This document shows, piece after piece, positions 35,091 to 45,768 of a DNA stretch of 64,000 nucleotides (position 1 is its first letter; each line of letters starts with the position of its first letter). Below the pieces are notes generated by a model, which saw nothing but the letters and a program-made list of their open reading frames with translations, was not told where the DNA came from and searched no databases. The DNA is from Saprospiraceae bacterium (GTDB taxonomy: Bacteria > Bacteroidota > Bacteroidia > Chitinophagales > Saprospiraceae), in contig JADKAE010000001.1 of NCBI GenBank assembly GCA_016715405.1, forward strand, positions 62,001 to 126,000, read 5' to 3'. Position numbers and translations under genes: made by a program.

Positions 35091-35134
35091 CCACTGCCTA
35101 TCATGCCTCCTAAACATCGGCACGTCGGCAGTGG
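35091..35134. terminator. Two-step hairpin between convergent genes
   Basis: CCACTGCC (35091-35098) pairs with GGCAGTGG (35127-35134), and inside it TGCC pairs with GGCA. It lies 20 bp after the serine hydrolase stop, facing the DUF3667 gene. No T run follows, so termination is only a guess. Confidence 0.4.
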
Positions 35135-35247
35135 TAACGCCGTCAAGCTGAACAAGTTGGAAAGTAGTTGCAACCTTGCATCCACGGCCATTGAGCAAAG
35201 TCAAAACAACTCCTGCAATAAATTTACATTAAAAAAATGTTCGCAGG

Positions 35248-35973
35248 TCAGGAGACCCATTCATACACAAAGTCTTCTATTATTTGGATTAATATAAAAA
35301 TGATAACCAAAACAACGACCCCTTTGGCAAAAGAAAGCCACCTGTTTTTTTCTTTAAAAAAATTAGCCATCGTCAAAGGCGCGTAAACCAGCGCTAAGGG
35401 GAATTCTACAAAAACCGTATCTATTGTCGGGGAAATAAATTTTAGCAGTGGCGTTATTCCAGACAATAAAAAAAGCAAAGAAAAAGTATACATCAACAAA
35501 ATGCCGACTTCTGCATAATTGTATTTTGATTTAAAATAAAATAAATAGATAATCAAGGAATAAAATGGCAAAAGCACGATATGAATAAGCACCCAATATT
35601 CTTTATAAAAAAATGCTTCATTCAAGCCCGGCATATTTTGCTGTAATGCGCTAAACGTCCAGTAACGCAGCAAAGCGGCTATACTGGCACAGATAAACAG
35701 CATAGAAAAAGGCTTCTGGTGTTTGAGTCTTTCCCTGTGAATATAATCCCACTGCATCTTCCCTGGGCGGGTAATCAGTTGTTTTAGGGTGTAAAAAAAT
35801 CCGCTATCCAAATTAGTAATCACCTGAAAAGCATCCACAAAAAGTCCGCCTACCGTAATTCTTTTTAATTCCAATTCCTGGCCGCAATTGCTGCAATAGT
35901 TGCCGGCGCCTGCGTGGCCGCAGGCGGCGCAGGTTTGTTTTTCCTTGTTGTTATTGTCGCTTTGCTTTGGCAT
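35248..35973 (-). CDS. DUF3667 membrane protein
   Basis: A 241-residue protein with an N-terminal zinc-ribbon (CAACGHAGAGNYCSNCGQ, four Cys) and five or six membrane spans after residue 85. The segment GGLFVDAFQVITNLDSGFFYTLKQLITRPGK is the DUF3667 signature. The family is restricted mainly to Bacteroidota and its role is unknown. Single gene, convergent with the serine hydrolase. Confidence 0.88.
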   Translation of the reverse strand: MPKQSDNNNKEKQTCAACGHAGAGNYCSNCGQELELKRITVGGLFVDAFQVITNLDSGFFYTLKQLITRPGKMQWDYIHRERLKHQKPFSMLFICASIAALLRYWTFSALQQNMPGLNEAFFYKEYWVLIHIVLLPFYSLIIYLFYFKSKYNYAEVGILLMYTFSLLFLLSGITPLLKFISPTIDTVFVEFPLALVYAPLTMANFFKEKNRWLSFAKGVVVLVIIFILIQIIEDFVYEWVS

Positions 35974-36166
35974 CCGGCTGTTTGATAATTAGTGTGGTGA
36001 CAAATATACGGTGGGGACGGCTATTTTAAAGGGAGAAGATCATTCCTGCTGTCTGTTTTACATAGAACTCGAAAAGCTATGTAAGAGGCTTGTTCAATTG
36101 CAGCTGTTTTGCTCCACCTGACCTTTAAAAGCTCTACTGCTTGCATAAAAATCCTTTGCCAAACAG

Positions 36167-36174
36167 TAGCTTTG
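36167..36174 (+). promoter_or_regulatory. -7 box (TAGCTTTG) immediately before the hybrid sensor
   Basis: A perfect TAnnTTTG ending 7 bp before ATG 36182. Transcription would start at or next to the start codon, giving a leaderless or nearly leaderless mRNA. Confidence 0.5.
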
Positions 36175-36181
36175 TGTCAGC

Positions 36182-39100
36182 ATGCGAAAACTACTAAACC
36201 TCCTTATCACCTTTTTTGTACCGGCACTGATGATGGCGCCTGGTACCGTTTCAGCTCAACCCGGCGCTAAGGCAGAGATATTGACCACCGAAGATGGCTT
36301 GTCGCAGGGCATGGTTCACTTTATTTTGCAGGATAGGAAAAAAAGTGGGCGTTTTCACCGCATCCAGCTTGGCAATAACAATACGTCAGGCATTGCCAAT
36401 ATTGGCCTGACCGAGGTGGATGCCCTGCATTTTTTGGTTAGCACACATGATAGGCTGTATTTGCTGATGCTCCCCGATAATTTTTTTGAAAAAAATGCCC
36501 TACTTGACATAAACCAGATTGAAGTTCCCGGGAATGTGGTAGCAGGTTTTTCCAAAGACAGCCTGGGAAATTATTGTATACGCGGAAACGAAAACAGCCT
36601 TTACCGCCTCAATATCGCCAAGCGCAAATTGACCAAAGCTGATGCCGGTTATCTGCCAAAGAACTTCTCCAAGCAGGCATGCCTTTTTGGGTGCGGTAAT
36701 ATGCAACCGGATCGCTCGGGCATATTCTGGTCGGGCACGATGGGCTATGGGCTTTCCAAAACCAACCCTAACAGCAGCCGCTTCCGGCATCTGGGGCCGG
36801 GCCACAGCATTTTATCGATGGCCGCCAAAAACGATAATTCGATACTCGCTACGACTTTTAGGTACCGGTTTTTTCAATTTGACGCCCCACCGGGATCGGG
36901 CAGTGCCAACGAACTCTTTCATTCAAATATTAGAGGCTCTTATGGGGTAAAGTTGGCGCCTACTCGTTCGGGGGGATTTTGGGCCTCACATGTTACTATT
37001 TTTTACCATTTTCCTCCTTTTGCCAACCCTGAAATATTCCCTTCGGAGGCACTTTTACAGTCAGCAGAAAAGGCCAATTCAACCAACCAAAAGTTAACCA
37101 TAGAAAACTTCAGGATTGAATCCATAGTTTTCGAGAGCAGAGGTGGAAATGTCTTTTGCGGGCGCCAATGGCGCTTTGTTGTCCTTAGAGCCCAAAACGG
37201 GCAAGGTAGCCGGGTTCGACTACAGCGACCCCAACGAAAAGTCAGCTTCCACGATAACGCCCACCGTCATATACGAGGACTCGAAAGGCGTTTATTGGAT
37301 GGGGACACAGTCCGGCTTTGTACGGGCACAACCCACTCGGGACGGCCGCTTGGAGTTCGCCTGGTATCGCAACAACGCCGATGAAGGCAGCGCTGCAAAA
37401 CCGGGGCTGAGTTACAACCACGTCTCTTGTTTTTTAGACGACCCCGCCAACCCGGATCGCTACATCTGGATTGCCACGAAAGGCGGCGGACTGAATCGAC
37501 TGGACAAAACCACAGGCGAATTTCACTACCTGACCACCAAAGACGGTCTGCCTAACAACACAGTCTACGGCATCCTGTCAGACGATGCGGGCAATATCTG
37601 GGGAAGCACCAATCGGGGTATTTTTTGCCTCAGCCGGCATTCAAATTTGTCAAATCCAACCTTCCGCAATTTCACCCAAAAAGATGGGTTGCAGGACGCC
37701 GAATTCAACACAAATGCCTACGCCAAATTGCCCAACGGCAACCTCGCTTTTGGCGGTGTAAATGGCCTGACTGTTTTCAATCCCAAAGAAGTATTATTTG
37801 GCGAATTTTCACCCAATGTATTTATAACCAGTATTTTAGTAAATAACGAGCCAATTGTTCCAGGCGATGCAAGCGGCGTGTTGACTCAAACCATTGAGAC
37901 TACCAGCAGCATCACGCTGACGCATTTGCAAGACATCCTCACCCTCGAATTTGTCTCGCTTGACTTCACCTCGCCGGAGCAGAACAAGTACCGTTACCAA
38001 TTAGTCGGGACAGATGACAAATGGGTGGAATCGGGCGCCCGGCGCAGTGCCACCTACTTGCACCTGCCGGCCGGCAACTACACTTTTCGGGTGCAAGGAT
38101 CCAATAGCCGGGGCATCTGGAGCGAGCATATTGCGGAGCTTAAAATCAGGGTGTTGCCGCCCTGGTGGAGGACCTGGTGGGCGTACCTGCTGTATGTATT
38201 GACTGTGGGCAGACTTATTGTTTTTATACGAAAAAGAGAACTGCGGGAGCGGGAAGTAAAACACCGCCTAGAACTGGAAAAGATAGAAGGCGAGCGGCTG
38301 AAAGAGTTGGACAGCTTTAAATCACGCCTCTACACCAACCTCACGCATGAATTCAGAACACCGTTGACGGTCATCCTCGGCATGGCGCAGCAGGCGAAAA
38401 TGGAAATTCGGAGCGGCGATATGGAAAAAATGGGAACATCCCTAATTCCCAATTTAAATATGATTGAGCGCAATGGAAAAAGCCTGCTACAGCTCATCAA
38501 CCAGTTGCTCGACCTGTCGAAATTGGACAACAATGCGCTGCAACTGCATCTGGAACAACAGGACATCGTGCCCTATCTGCGCTATGTGACGGAGGCTTTC
38601 CAGACTTATGCCAACAGTAAAAACCTCTCCGTGCGCTTTTTCTCCAATTTTGAAACGCTCACAATGGATTTTGACCCGGAGCAGGTCAAACAAGTGCTGA
38701 CCAACCTGATTTCCAACGCGGTAAAGTTCACACCATCGGGCGGGGACGTATTAGTGAAGCTGGAAATGGAGAAATTGAAGATCGAGAAATTGAAAATTTT
38801 CGTGATCGACACGGGCATCGGCATCGCCGAAAAGGACCTCCCCTATGTTTTCGACCGCTTCTTTCAGGCAGACAGTTCCAGCACCCGCAAAGGCGAGGGC
38901 ACCGGCATCGGGCTGGCGCATGCCAATGAATTGGTGAAGTTAATGGGCGGGAGCATCGAAGTGAAAAGTGAGATTGGGAAGGGTTCTACGTTCATGGTGA
39001 GTTTGCCCATACAGCGTTCGACCCTGACTCCCAAAGGGCAACTTAATCCGCTAAGTGCCGTAGAAGACTTTTCCAATTGGCATTCTGCAGAATCTGACGA

Positions 39101-39893
39101 ATCAGGTACTCCTTCAGGGGACAACTACCCCCTCGTCCTCCTTGTCGAAGACAACGCAGACGTAGTGAATTACCTAAAAAGCTGCCTTGCAGGGAAGTAT
39201 CGCACCCTGGTTGCCCGCAACGGAAAAATCGGGGTAGAGATGGCGCTTGAGCATATCCCCGACCTCCTCATTTCCGACGTGATGATGCCCGAAATGGACG
39301 GCTACGAGGTGTGCGACGCGCTGAAGAACAACGAGTTAACCAGCCACATCCCCATCCTCATCCTCACCGCAAAGGCTGATGCAACTTCGAGGATGGCCGG
39401 GCTTCGCAGGGGCGCCGATGCCTATTTGTCGAAGCCCTTCGATTTGGAGGAGTTATTGGTGCAGTTGGAGGTTTTGTTATCGAACCAACGGCGCATCGCT
39501 GCCCATTTTTCCAAAGCGCTTAAAGCCGATATGCCAATCATAACACCCGAACCTGCCATTGCGGATGCGGCATTAGTCGAAGATGCTTTTGTTCAGAAAG
39601 TGAAGGCCGTTATTGAAGCCCATTTTTCAGACGAAGACTTTGCTTTGCCACAGCTTTGCCAGAAAATCGGCATGAGCCGCTCCCAACTATTCCGAAAATT
39701 GAAGGCAGTGACTGATACCAGTCCCTCCGACCTCATCCGCTCCTACCGCCTGAACAAGGCCAAAACCCTGCTGGAAACCACCTCGTTGACCGTCTCGGAA
39801 GTGGCCTGGCAGGTGGGATTTAAAAACCTCGGACATTTTTCACAATCCTATCAGGAGGAATTCGGCCACTCGCCCAGCACAACTCGCAAATAA
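36182..39893 (+). CDS. Hybrid two-component regulator: propeller, kinase, receiver, AraC (one frameshift)
   Basis: About 1236 residues when GGG at 37160-37162 is read as GG (GGNVFCGANGALLSLEPK). Order: signal peptide, ligand-binding beta-propeller repeats (LTTEDGLSQGMVHFILQD; DDAGNIWGSTNRGIF), a Y_Y_Y domain (about 590-660), one membrane span, HisKA (LTHEFRTPLTVILG), HATPase (NLISNAVKF, DTGIGI, GTGIGLA), receiver (phospho-Asp in LLISDVMMPEMDG, KPF) and AraC helix-turn-helix (GMSRSQLFRKLKA, VSEVAWQVGFKNLGHFSQSY). All signalling steps are in one protein. The early propeller looks shortened: after FILQDRKK the usual WFGT blade is absent. No SusC/D genes are adjacent. Confidence 0.9.
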
Positions 39894-40145
39894 TTCATTA
39901 TCAATTATTTGAATCCACGTTTCTCTCGGGCAATGCAACGAAAGGAGAAATCTTTTTTTGTGTCCTGCAACGAATAGCACAATGATTGGGACACTGACGG
40001 AAGGCATTTGGGCGGGGCTGCCCACATCTTTGCTTCATTATTCTTATGAGGGCAAATGACCCTTGAATAGGCCCCTAACCCAATAACAGCCCCAAAAAAC
40101 AATTGAAAACGATCATTTCTTAACCCAGTTAATACTTAACAAACA

Positions 40146-41050
40146 ATGAAAGACAATCTAATCCGGTTTTTTCTCGTGCTGATCCTGTTATCCAGCTTTG
40201 CAATCACCGCCAACATCATGGCTCAAAACACAGGTTACGACCTCGCCTATGTCGAGTCGTTAACCGACCCTCACGATCAGCCATTTTCAGAACCGGCGCC
40301 GTCCGTTTCTGCCGATGAACCACCTGCGACAACCTACTACGCCGTCGTCGAACACATGAAAGTGTTGCCGGGTATGTGGGACGAATACCTTGAAGCCGAG
40401 AAAGTATGGAAAAAATCCACCAGGGACGCAAAGCCAAAGGCGAAATCATGGACTGGTTCCTGTTTCAATCCCTGTATCCCGGTGGCACGGATGCGCGATA
40501 TGATTATATCACCGTCACCTACTACAAAAGCGGCAAAGAACTCGGCAGCACCGAATGGAATTGGGAAGCAATGACCAAAGGGCTGACCCCGGCAGAAATT
40601 GAAATCGCCAACAACGCAGAAAAGACACGCAACCTGATTGACCGCCACCTCTACTCCTTCTTCAACGGCTGCGACCAGGCGACCTGCAAGCCAGGCAAGT
40701 ACCTCCAGCTTTTTGCCAACCGGGCAAAACCCGGCAAGACTGGAGCTTACGAAAAATTCCTTGAAGACGGAACCGCCATGCGCCTGGAAGCCATCAAGTC
40801 CGGCAAAATTCAGGCTTGGTCGATATGGAAACGGGTCTATCCCGGCTCGCCGGAATTGGATAGCCACACCGCGGTGTATGCTTACGATTCATTCGAGGCT
40901 TTGCTCAAAAACTCTGCGCCGGTCGATTTTTCCGCCGAATTGAAGAAGGTGAAAGCCACGCAGACCTGGGACGATTTCATGAAGCAAATGAATGAATTGA
41001 GGGATTTCGCAGGCTCGGAGATGTGGGAGCAGGTGGATAGTACGCAGTAA
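40146..41050 (+). CDS. Secreted protein with repeated alpha/beta-barrel-like domain (one frameshift)
   Basis: About 301 residues once the A run at 40410-40415 gains one base (WKKIHQGRKAKGEIMDWFLFQ). Signal peptide (1-27, NIMAQN). Two similar halves contain YYAVVEHMKVLPGMWDEYLEAEKVW and YLQLFANRAKPGKTGAYEKF followed by a WSIWKRVYPG-type strand, a pattern like antibiotic-monooxygenase or NIPSNAP dimeric alpha-beta barrels. No catalytic residues can be assigned. It follows the hybrid sensor by 252 bp on the same strand; the gap has no strong motif. Confidence 0.65.
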
Positions 41051-41061
41051 GCGACAAATTT

Positions 41062-41127
41062 AGAGCTTGTTTGGATTTTCATGATTGCGCGAAAGCGAGG
41101 AAAATGACTAAAGTCCAAACAAGCTCT
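41062..41127. terminator. Long hairpin between convergent genes
   Basis: AGAGCTTGTTTGGA (41062-41075) and TCCAAACAAGCTCT (41114-41127) are perfect complements; pairing continues imperfectly inward (TTTTCAT against ATGACTAAAG). It is placed between two converging genes and probably terminates both. Confidence 0.6.
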
Positions 41128-41175
41128 TAATCCATCAAGCAAGATGAACCCCAACCCTTATTATTGTTTTTGAAC

Positions 41176-41580
41176 CTATACTTTGATTGTCCAATCTTCT
41201 ATTTCTACCCGATCGATTACTTTGAAATGATTTATGTTATTGGTAACCATTATCAGCCCGTTAGTGATAGCCGTGGCGCCTATCAAAAGATCAAATTCAT
41301 CTACCGTGATTCCTAATTTACGTAACCTTGATTTTTCTTTGGCGTAAAAATCCAAGGCATTAAAAATCGGTATTGTTTGAATTTTTGATTGAAAATTTAC
41401 TACAACCTTACGATTTCGCTCAACATGCAGGCTATTCTCCGCACCAAATTTTAATTCAGCTATCGTAATCTCAGAAACAAAGCAATTTTCCAATCCAACT
41501 TCCTCTATTTTTTCGTCCAATGAATACTTTCCATTGAGGTAGAAAATGCAAATATTGGTATCCAATAAATATCTGTTCAA
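41176..41580 (-). CDS. VapC-type PIN-domain ribonuclease toxin
   Basis: A 134-residue PIN domain: LLDTNICIFYL (first Asp), SEITIAELKFG (Glu), DEFDLLIGATAI (Asp pair) and VTNNINHFKVI. These acidic residues bind the metal for RNA cleavage. It overlaps the antitoxin gene by 4 bp. Base composition is AT-rich compared with the neighbours. Confidence 0.92.
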   Translation of the reverse strand: MNRYLLDTNICIFYLNGKYSLDEKIEEVGLENCFVSEITIAELKFGAENSLHVERNRKVVVNFQSKIQTIPIFNALDFYAKEKSRLRKLGITVDEFDLLIGATAITNGLIMVTNNINHFKVIDRVEIEDWTIKV

Positions 41581-41819
41581 AATTTTTCAATTTGCCGATT
41601 AAAAACTCTGGACTCCCTTATTTCTTCAATTTGTTGCTCTGCAGATTTATCGCTTAAAAAAGCGCCAAAGAGGTCTTTGAATGTGGGCTCAATAGGCGGT
41701 TGAGCCTTCATAGATTGAGACAGCTGGGCGATCAGCTCCAGCTTGTCGTCCTGGCTTAGGTTTTTGAGCAATGCCAGATAGGTCTCCACTAATGTATGGT
41801 TGATGTTTAATGCGCTCAT
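41577..41819 (-). CDS. Antitoxin of the VapC-type pair
   Basis: An 80-residue protein: an N-terminal helical region with LVETYLALLKNLSQDDKLELIAQLSQSM and a C-terminal toxin-binding tail (IEEIRESRVFNRQIEKF). The 'leaf' of LSxxDKLELIxxLxxS is common in type II antitoxins without a clear ribbon-helix-helix. Its position directly before and overlapping the PIN toxin supports the assignment. Confidence 0.8.
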   Translation of the reverse strand: MSALNINHTLVETYLALLKNLSQDDKLELIAQLSQSMKAQPPIEPTFKDLFGAFLSDKSAEQQIEEIRESRVFNRQIEKF

Positions 41820-42024
41820 CCTTTTTTTAGTTTAAAACGCTTGGCCATGGCTTTAGTTAAGTCCACTAGCTCCAGTACGTGGAAATATTGCGAATATCAA
41901 GGATTTAAGTGAAAAAGTCAAGTCTGAGCCTGAAAGTCATTGGGCAAATTATGCGTCTCGATACCAAGCACGATGCAAACTGTTCTAACGTCACCTCGTC
42001 ACCTCGTCACCCCTCTGGAGTATC

Positions 42025-43560
42025 TCAGTTTATCAACATAATCGCCGCAATCGTCTCAATGCCTTCCCACAGGCAACCGATGCGCACATTTTCGTTTTCG
42101 CCGTGCTGGTTGTTGTCGTAATTGACCACGGGCACGGAGATGGGCGGCGTATTCAGTTTTTCTTCAAAAAGATATAAGGGCAGGCTACCGCCGGCAGATG
42201 GCATCAGCACCACTTCCTGGGTAGTCGTCGATTTTACGGCCTGGATGACCTGCCGGGAGATGGGCAAATCCATAGAGGTGCGCTGGGCGTTGTAGCCCGT
42301 ACCGCTGCGAATGGTGGCGATATGGGGATATTGGAGGCGCTCCTCGTCGGTGGGCTCGCGGTCGAGGACGTAGTAGCCCTGCTTTTTGACGTGGTCGATC
42401 ACCTTCTGGATCTGTCGCTGGTAGTCGTTGCCTTTTACGAGTCGCAGATCGAGCGTCACCGTGGCCATGGTGGGGATGATATTGCTGGCCAGCCGGCCCA
42501 CGTTAGCGCTCACGATGCCGTTGATGTTGAGCGTGGGCTGGGTGGTGATCGCTTCGAGAAACGTCATGTCGGGGTTTTCCGATTGGGCGAAGGCCAGTTC
42601 CTGTTGCATCATCGGGGCGGGATCGGGGATGGCGGCCAGGGCGGCGCGTTCGGAGGCGCTGAGGGGCGCCACGTCATCGTAGAAGCCGTCGATTAGTACG
42701 CGGCCGTTGTCGTCTTTCATGGTGGCCAGTAGCCGCACGAGTTTCATGGCGGGATTGGGGGCCCAGTTGCCGTAGTTGCCGCTGTGCAGCGGGCGCTTGG
42801 CCCCAAAAACCGTGAGGTTCATATTCACATCGCCGCGCACGCCAAAGGTGATCTGTTTTTTTCCCGAGGCGTGCATGGGGCCGTCGCAGATGATCCAGGC
42901 GTCGGCCTGCAGCAGAGCCTTGTGTTTGTCCAGTATCTCGCCCAGGTTGGTAGAGCCCTTTTCTTCTTCGCCTTCGAAGAAAAACTTGATATTGATCTTG
43001 GGACGAAGGCCGGTGCGGCGAATAGCGTCGTAGGCGTTGAGTATGGTAAATACGCCGGCTTTATCGTCGGCGGCAGCCCGGGCATAGAGGCGCCAATCGG
43101 GATTGATGGCAGCGCCCGGCGCGGGAAAGTCGACAAACTGCCCGCCCTTGTCGAGTGGAGCGCCGGCCAGTTGAGGTTTGAAAGGCGACAAACCCTCGGC
43201 CCACTTATCGGGATTCACCGGCTGGCCGTCGTAATGGGCGTAAAAGATGAGGGTTCGGGTGGCGCCGGGGCTTATTACTTCGCCGTATACCGCGGGGATA
43301 GCGCCTTCGGTGTCGGCATGGAGCAGACGCACGTTTTGGATGCCTCTTTTTTTCATCATACCGGCGACATACTCCGCGTTGGCTTGCAATTGCGCGGGGT
43401 CGTTCATAGTATTGGGTATAGCGAGGAAGTCCATGTATTCCTTCAGCAATTCATAGTGGCGGGACTGGTGGTCGGCGCGGATTTTTTCGACGGCTTTGCT
43501 TTGGCTGAAAAGAAAATGGGCGCAGCCGGTTAGCAATAAAAGGAGTACGTATTTAGGCAT
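42025..43560 (-). CDS. M20-family metallopeptidase
   Basis: A 511-residue secreted peptidase. N-terminal hydrophobic segment MPKYVLLLLLTGCAHFLFSQ (signal peptide, possibly a lipobox at Cys). Zinc-binding and catalytic residues: His in FYAHYDGQP, Asp in ARAAADDKAG, the Glu pair in FFEGEEEKGS, Asp in WIICDG and a C-terminal His in DNNQHGENE. The dimerisation domain lies at about 225-400. ATG 43560 is used: the longer frame adds 41 residues before the signal peptide. It may act as a dipeptidase or carboxypeptidase. An 8-base GTCACCTC array lies just past its stop. Confidence 0.92.
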   Translation of the reverse strand: MPKYVLLLLLTGCAHFLFSQSKAVEKIRADHQSRHYELLKEYMDFLAIPNTMNDPAQLQANAEYVAGMMKKRGIQNVRLLHADTEGAIPAVYGEVISPGATRTLIFYAHYDGQPVNPDKWAEGLSPFKPQLAGAPLDKGGQFVDFPAPGAAINPDWRLYARAAADDKAGVFTILNAYDAIRRTGLRPKINIKFFFEGEEEKGSTNLGEILDKHKALLQADAWIICDGPMHASGKKQITFGVRGDVNMNLTVFGAKRPLHSGNYGNWAPNPAMKLVRLLATMKDDNGRVLIDGFYDDVAPLSASERAALAAIPDPAPMMQQELAFAQSENPDMTFLEAITTQPTLNINGIVSANVGRLASNIIPTMATVTLDLRLVKGNDYQRQIQKVIDHVKKQGYYVLDREPTDEERLQYPHIATIRSGTGYNAQRTSMDLPISRQVIQAVKSTTTQEVVLMPSAGGSLPLYLFEEKLNTPPISVPVVNYDNNQHGENENVRIGCLWEGIETIAAIMLIN

Positions 43561-43685
43561 GTGGCATCGATTGTAAGGTAGAATGATAGTGCTGTTTAGC
43601 CTACAATTATAGTGAATTTTAACGCAAAGGGCGCTATTCTTCATGATTAGCGCCCCTTGCGAATCCCACAACTCACAACCCACAA

Positions 43686-45725
43686 CTACCAGATTTTCAC
43701 CCTCAAACTATCGGGCACATACATAGCTTGGCCGGGTTTCACATCGAATGTTTCATAAAAAGCATCCACGCTCACATAGGGGCCGTTGACGCGCCATTTG
43801 GCGGGCGAGTGCACATCGACCAGCAGGCGGGTTTTGAGTGCTTCCTCGCGGATATGCCCGAGCCAGCCCAGGGCATAGCCGAGGAAATAGCGCTGTGCGG
43901 GGTTTAGCCCGTTAATAGTTTTATTTTCCTTGTATTGGGCGGTTTGTACAAACGCATCCCAGCCGAGCAGGATGCCGCCGAGGTCGGCAATATTCTCACC
44001 CAGCGTGGCTTTGCCGTTGATTTTATAGCCGGGCAGGGGTTCGTATTGATTGAATTGGTTGACCATCACCTCTGCCCTCTTGTTGAATTTTTCCTCGTCG
44101 TCTTTTGTCCACCAGCTCACCAGGTTGCCTTTTTCGTCAAACTGGCGGCCCTGGTCGTCGAAGCCGTGGGTGATTTCGTGGCCGATGGTGGAGGCGCCGG
44201 CATAGCCGAAAACGAGCGCGTCGTCGAGTTCTTCATCCCGGAATCCCGGCACGGTAAAGATGCCGGCGGGCAGCACGATTTCGTTATTGGAGGGGTTGTA
44301 ATAGGCATTATAGGTTTGGGGTGTCATATCCCATTCGTCGCGGTCGACGGGTTTGCCCAGTTTGTTCACGTGGTATTGGTGCCACCATTCGTGGGCGTTC
44401 ATCATATTTTGGGCGTAGCTTTCGCGGCCTATTTTCATAGCGCTAAAGTCCTTCCACTTGTCGGGATACCCCACCTTTTTCTTCATCGTGGCCAGCTTGA
44501 CGTAGGCTTTTTGCTTCGTGCTGTCGCTCATCCAGGTGAGTTTTTCGATTCGTGTCTTTAGCGCAGCGCGAACAGATTCTACGAGGTCTTCGTAGCGTTT
44601 TTTTGCTTTCGCATCAAAATATTCTTTTACATAGAGCTGTCCGAGCAACTCGCCCATCATATTTTCCTCCGATTCGATGACGCGTTTCCAGCGGGGTTTT
44701 TGCGTTTTGGCGCCTGAGAACAATTGGCTAAAAGCAAAAGCTTCGTTGCCGAAATCATCGGGCAGGGTTTCTGCGTAAGATTCCAGCAAGTGGTAGCGCA
44801 GGTTGTGCTTCCAGGTGAGCAGGGAGTTGCCTTCAGGGCTTTGTCGAGGGCTTTGTAGTATTCGGGTTGACCGATAATCACGGAATCCACCTTGGGAATG
44901 CCCATCGTGCTCAGATAATTGGGCAGGTCGCAATTGGGGCACATTTTATAAAAAGCCGGCAGGCTCATTTTATTGTAGTTGGCATAGGGATCGCGCAGGT
45001 CTTCCAACTTGCGGTGTACCTTGGCGAGGCCTGTTTCGAGGGCCAGCATATCTTTTGCCGATTTGTCGGCGGCGGCTTTTTCCACACCCGACAATTGCAG
45101 CATTTTGCTTACGTGCTGAAGATAGGTATTGCGTATATTTTGGGTAGCGGAGTCGTTTTTAAAATAATATTCCCTTTCCGGGCAATCCCAGGCCGGTTTG
45201 CCAGAATTGCAGGGCGATGGCTTCGCTGTTTTTGGAATCCTGGCCGATATAGGTGCCAATGATCGTACCGACGCCGAGGCGTTCGAGTTTGCCCACCATC
45301 GTGCTCAGTTGCCTGACATCTTTGATGGCTTCGATTTCGTTGAGCAGGGGCTGGATGGGTTTCAGGCCGTTTGCATGGATAGCGACGCTGTCCATGGCAG
45401 TAGCCCAAAAGTCGCCGATTTTTTGTTCGGCGCTACCTTGGGAGGCCTTTTGCGCGGCGGCTTTTTCGGTAATATCGCGTAGGCGGTTGCGATTTTCTTC
45501 AATAACCAGGTAGGCGATGCCCCAGCTGCTTTGCTCGTCGGGGATGGGGTTGTTTTTAATCCATCCGCCATTAGCGAAAGCAAAAAAGTCATCGCCGGGG
45601 TTCACCGTAGTGTCCATGTTGGCAGAAAGAATATCTTTTGCAGGGGTTTCGGACTGTGGCGCGGGTTGTTTGCAGCCATAGGCCAATATCAGGATTGCAG
45701 TCAGGGTAAAAATAACCGATTTCAT
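43686..45725 (-). CDS. M13-family metalloendopeptidase (PepO-like, two frameshifts)
   Basis: About 679 residues after two corrections: one extra C at 45178-45179 removed (GLGLPEREYYFKNDSA) and one base added at 44830-44831 (DKALKGNSLLTWKHN). Lipoprotein signal (ILAYGC). PepO features: N-terminal DDFFAFANGGWIKNNPIP, zinc motif GHEITHGFDDQG (HExxH), ENIADLGG with the third ligand Glu, and the C-terminal YVPDSLRVKIW ending in Trp. Neprilysin-like enzymes cut small peptides; here it would act outside the cytoplasm. It is next to the M20 peptidase on the same strand, so a shared peptide-use role is plausible. Confidence 0.92.
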
Positions 45726-45768
45726 AAGAATATTACTTTAAGGAATGAATGCCCGAAGGTAACCAAAA

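Noticed and set aside
35091..35134. Second attC-like site after the AT-rich serine hydrolase
   Set aside because: A good hairpin, but no GTTRRRY/RYYYAAC boxes at its ends.
36182..39893. Two separate genes, a propeller protein and a kinase
   Set aside because: The two frames overlap by 240 bp and join into one normal hybrid regulator by changing one base in a G run.
43561..43683. Extra 41 N-terminal residues of the M20 peptidase
   Set aside because: They precede a complete signal peptide starting at 43560 and overlap the heptamer repeat at 43664-43686.
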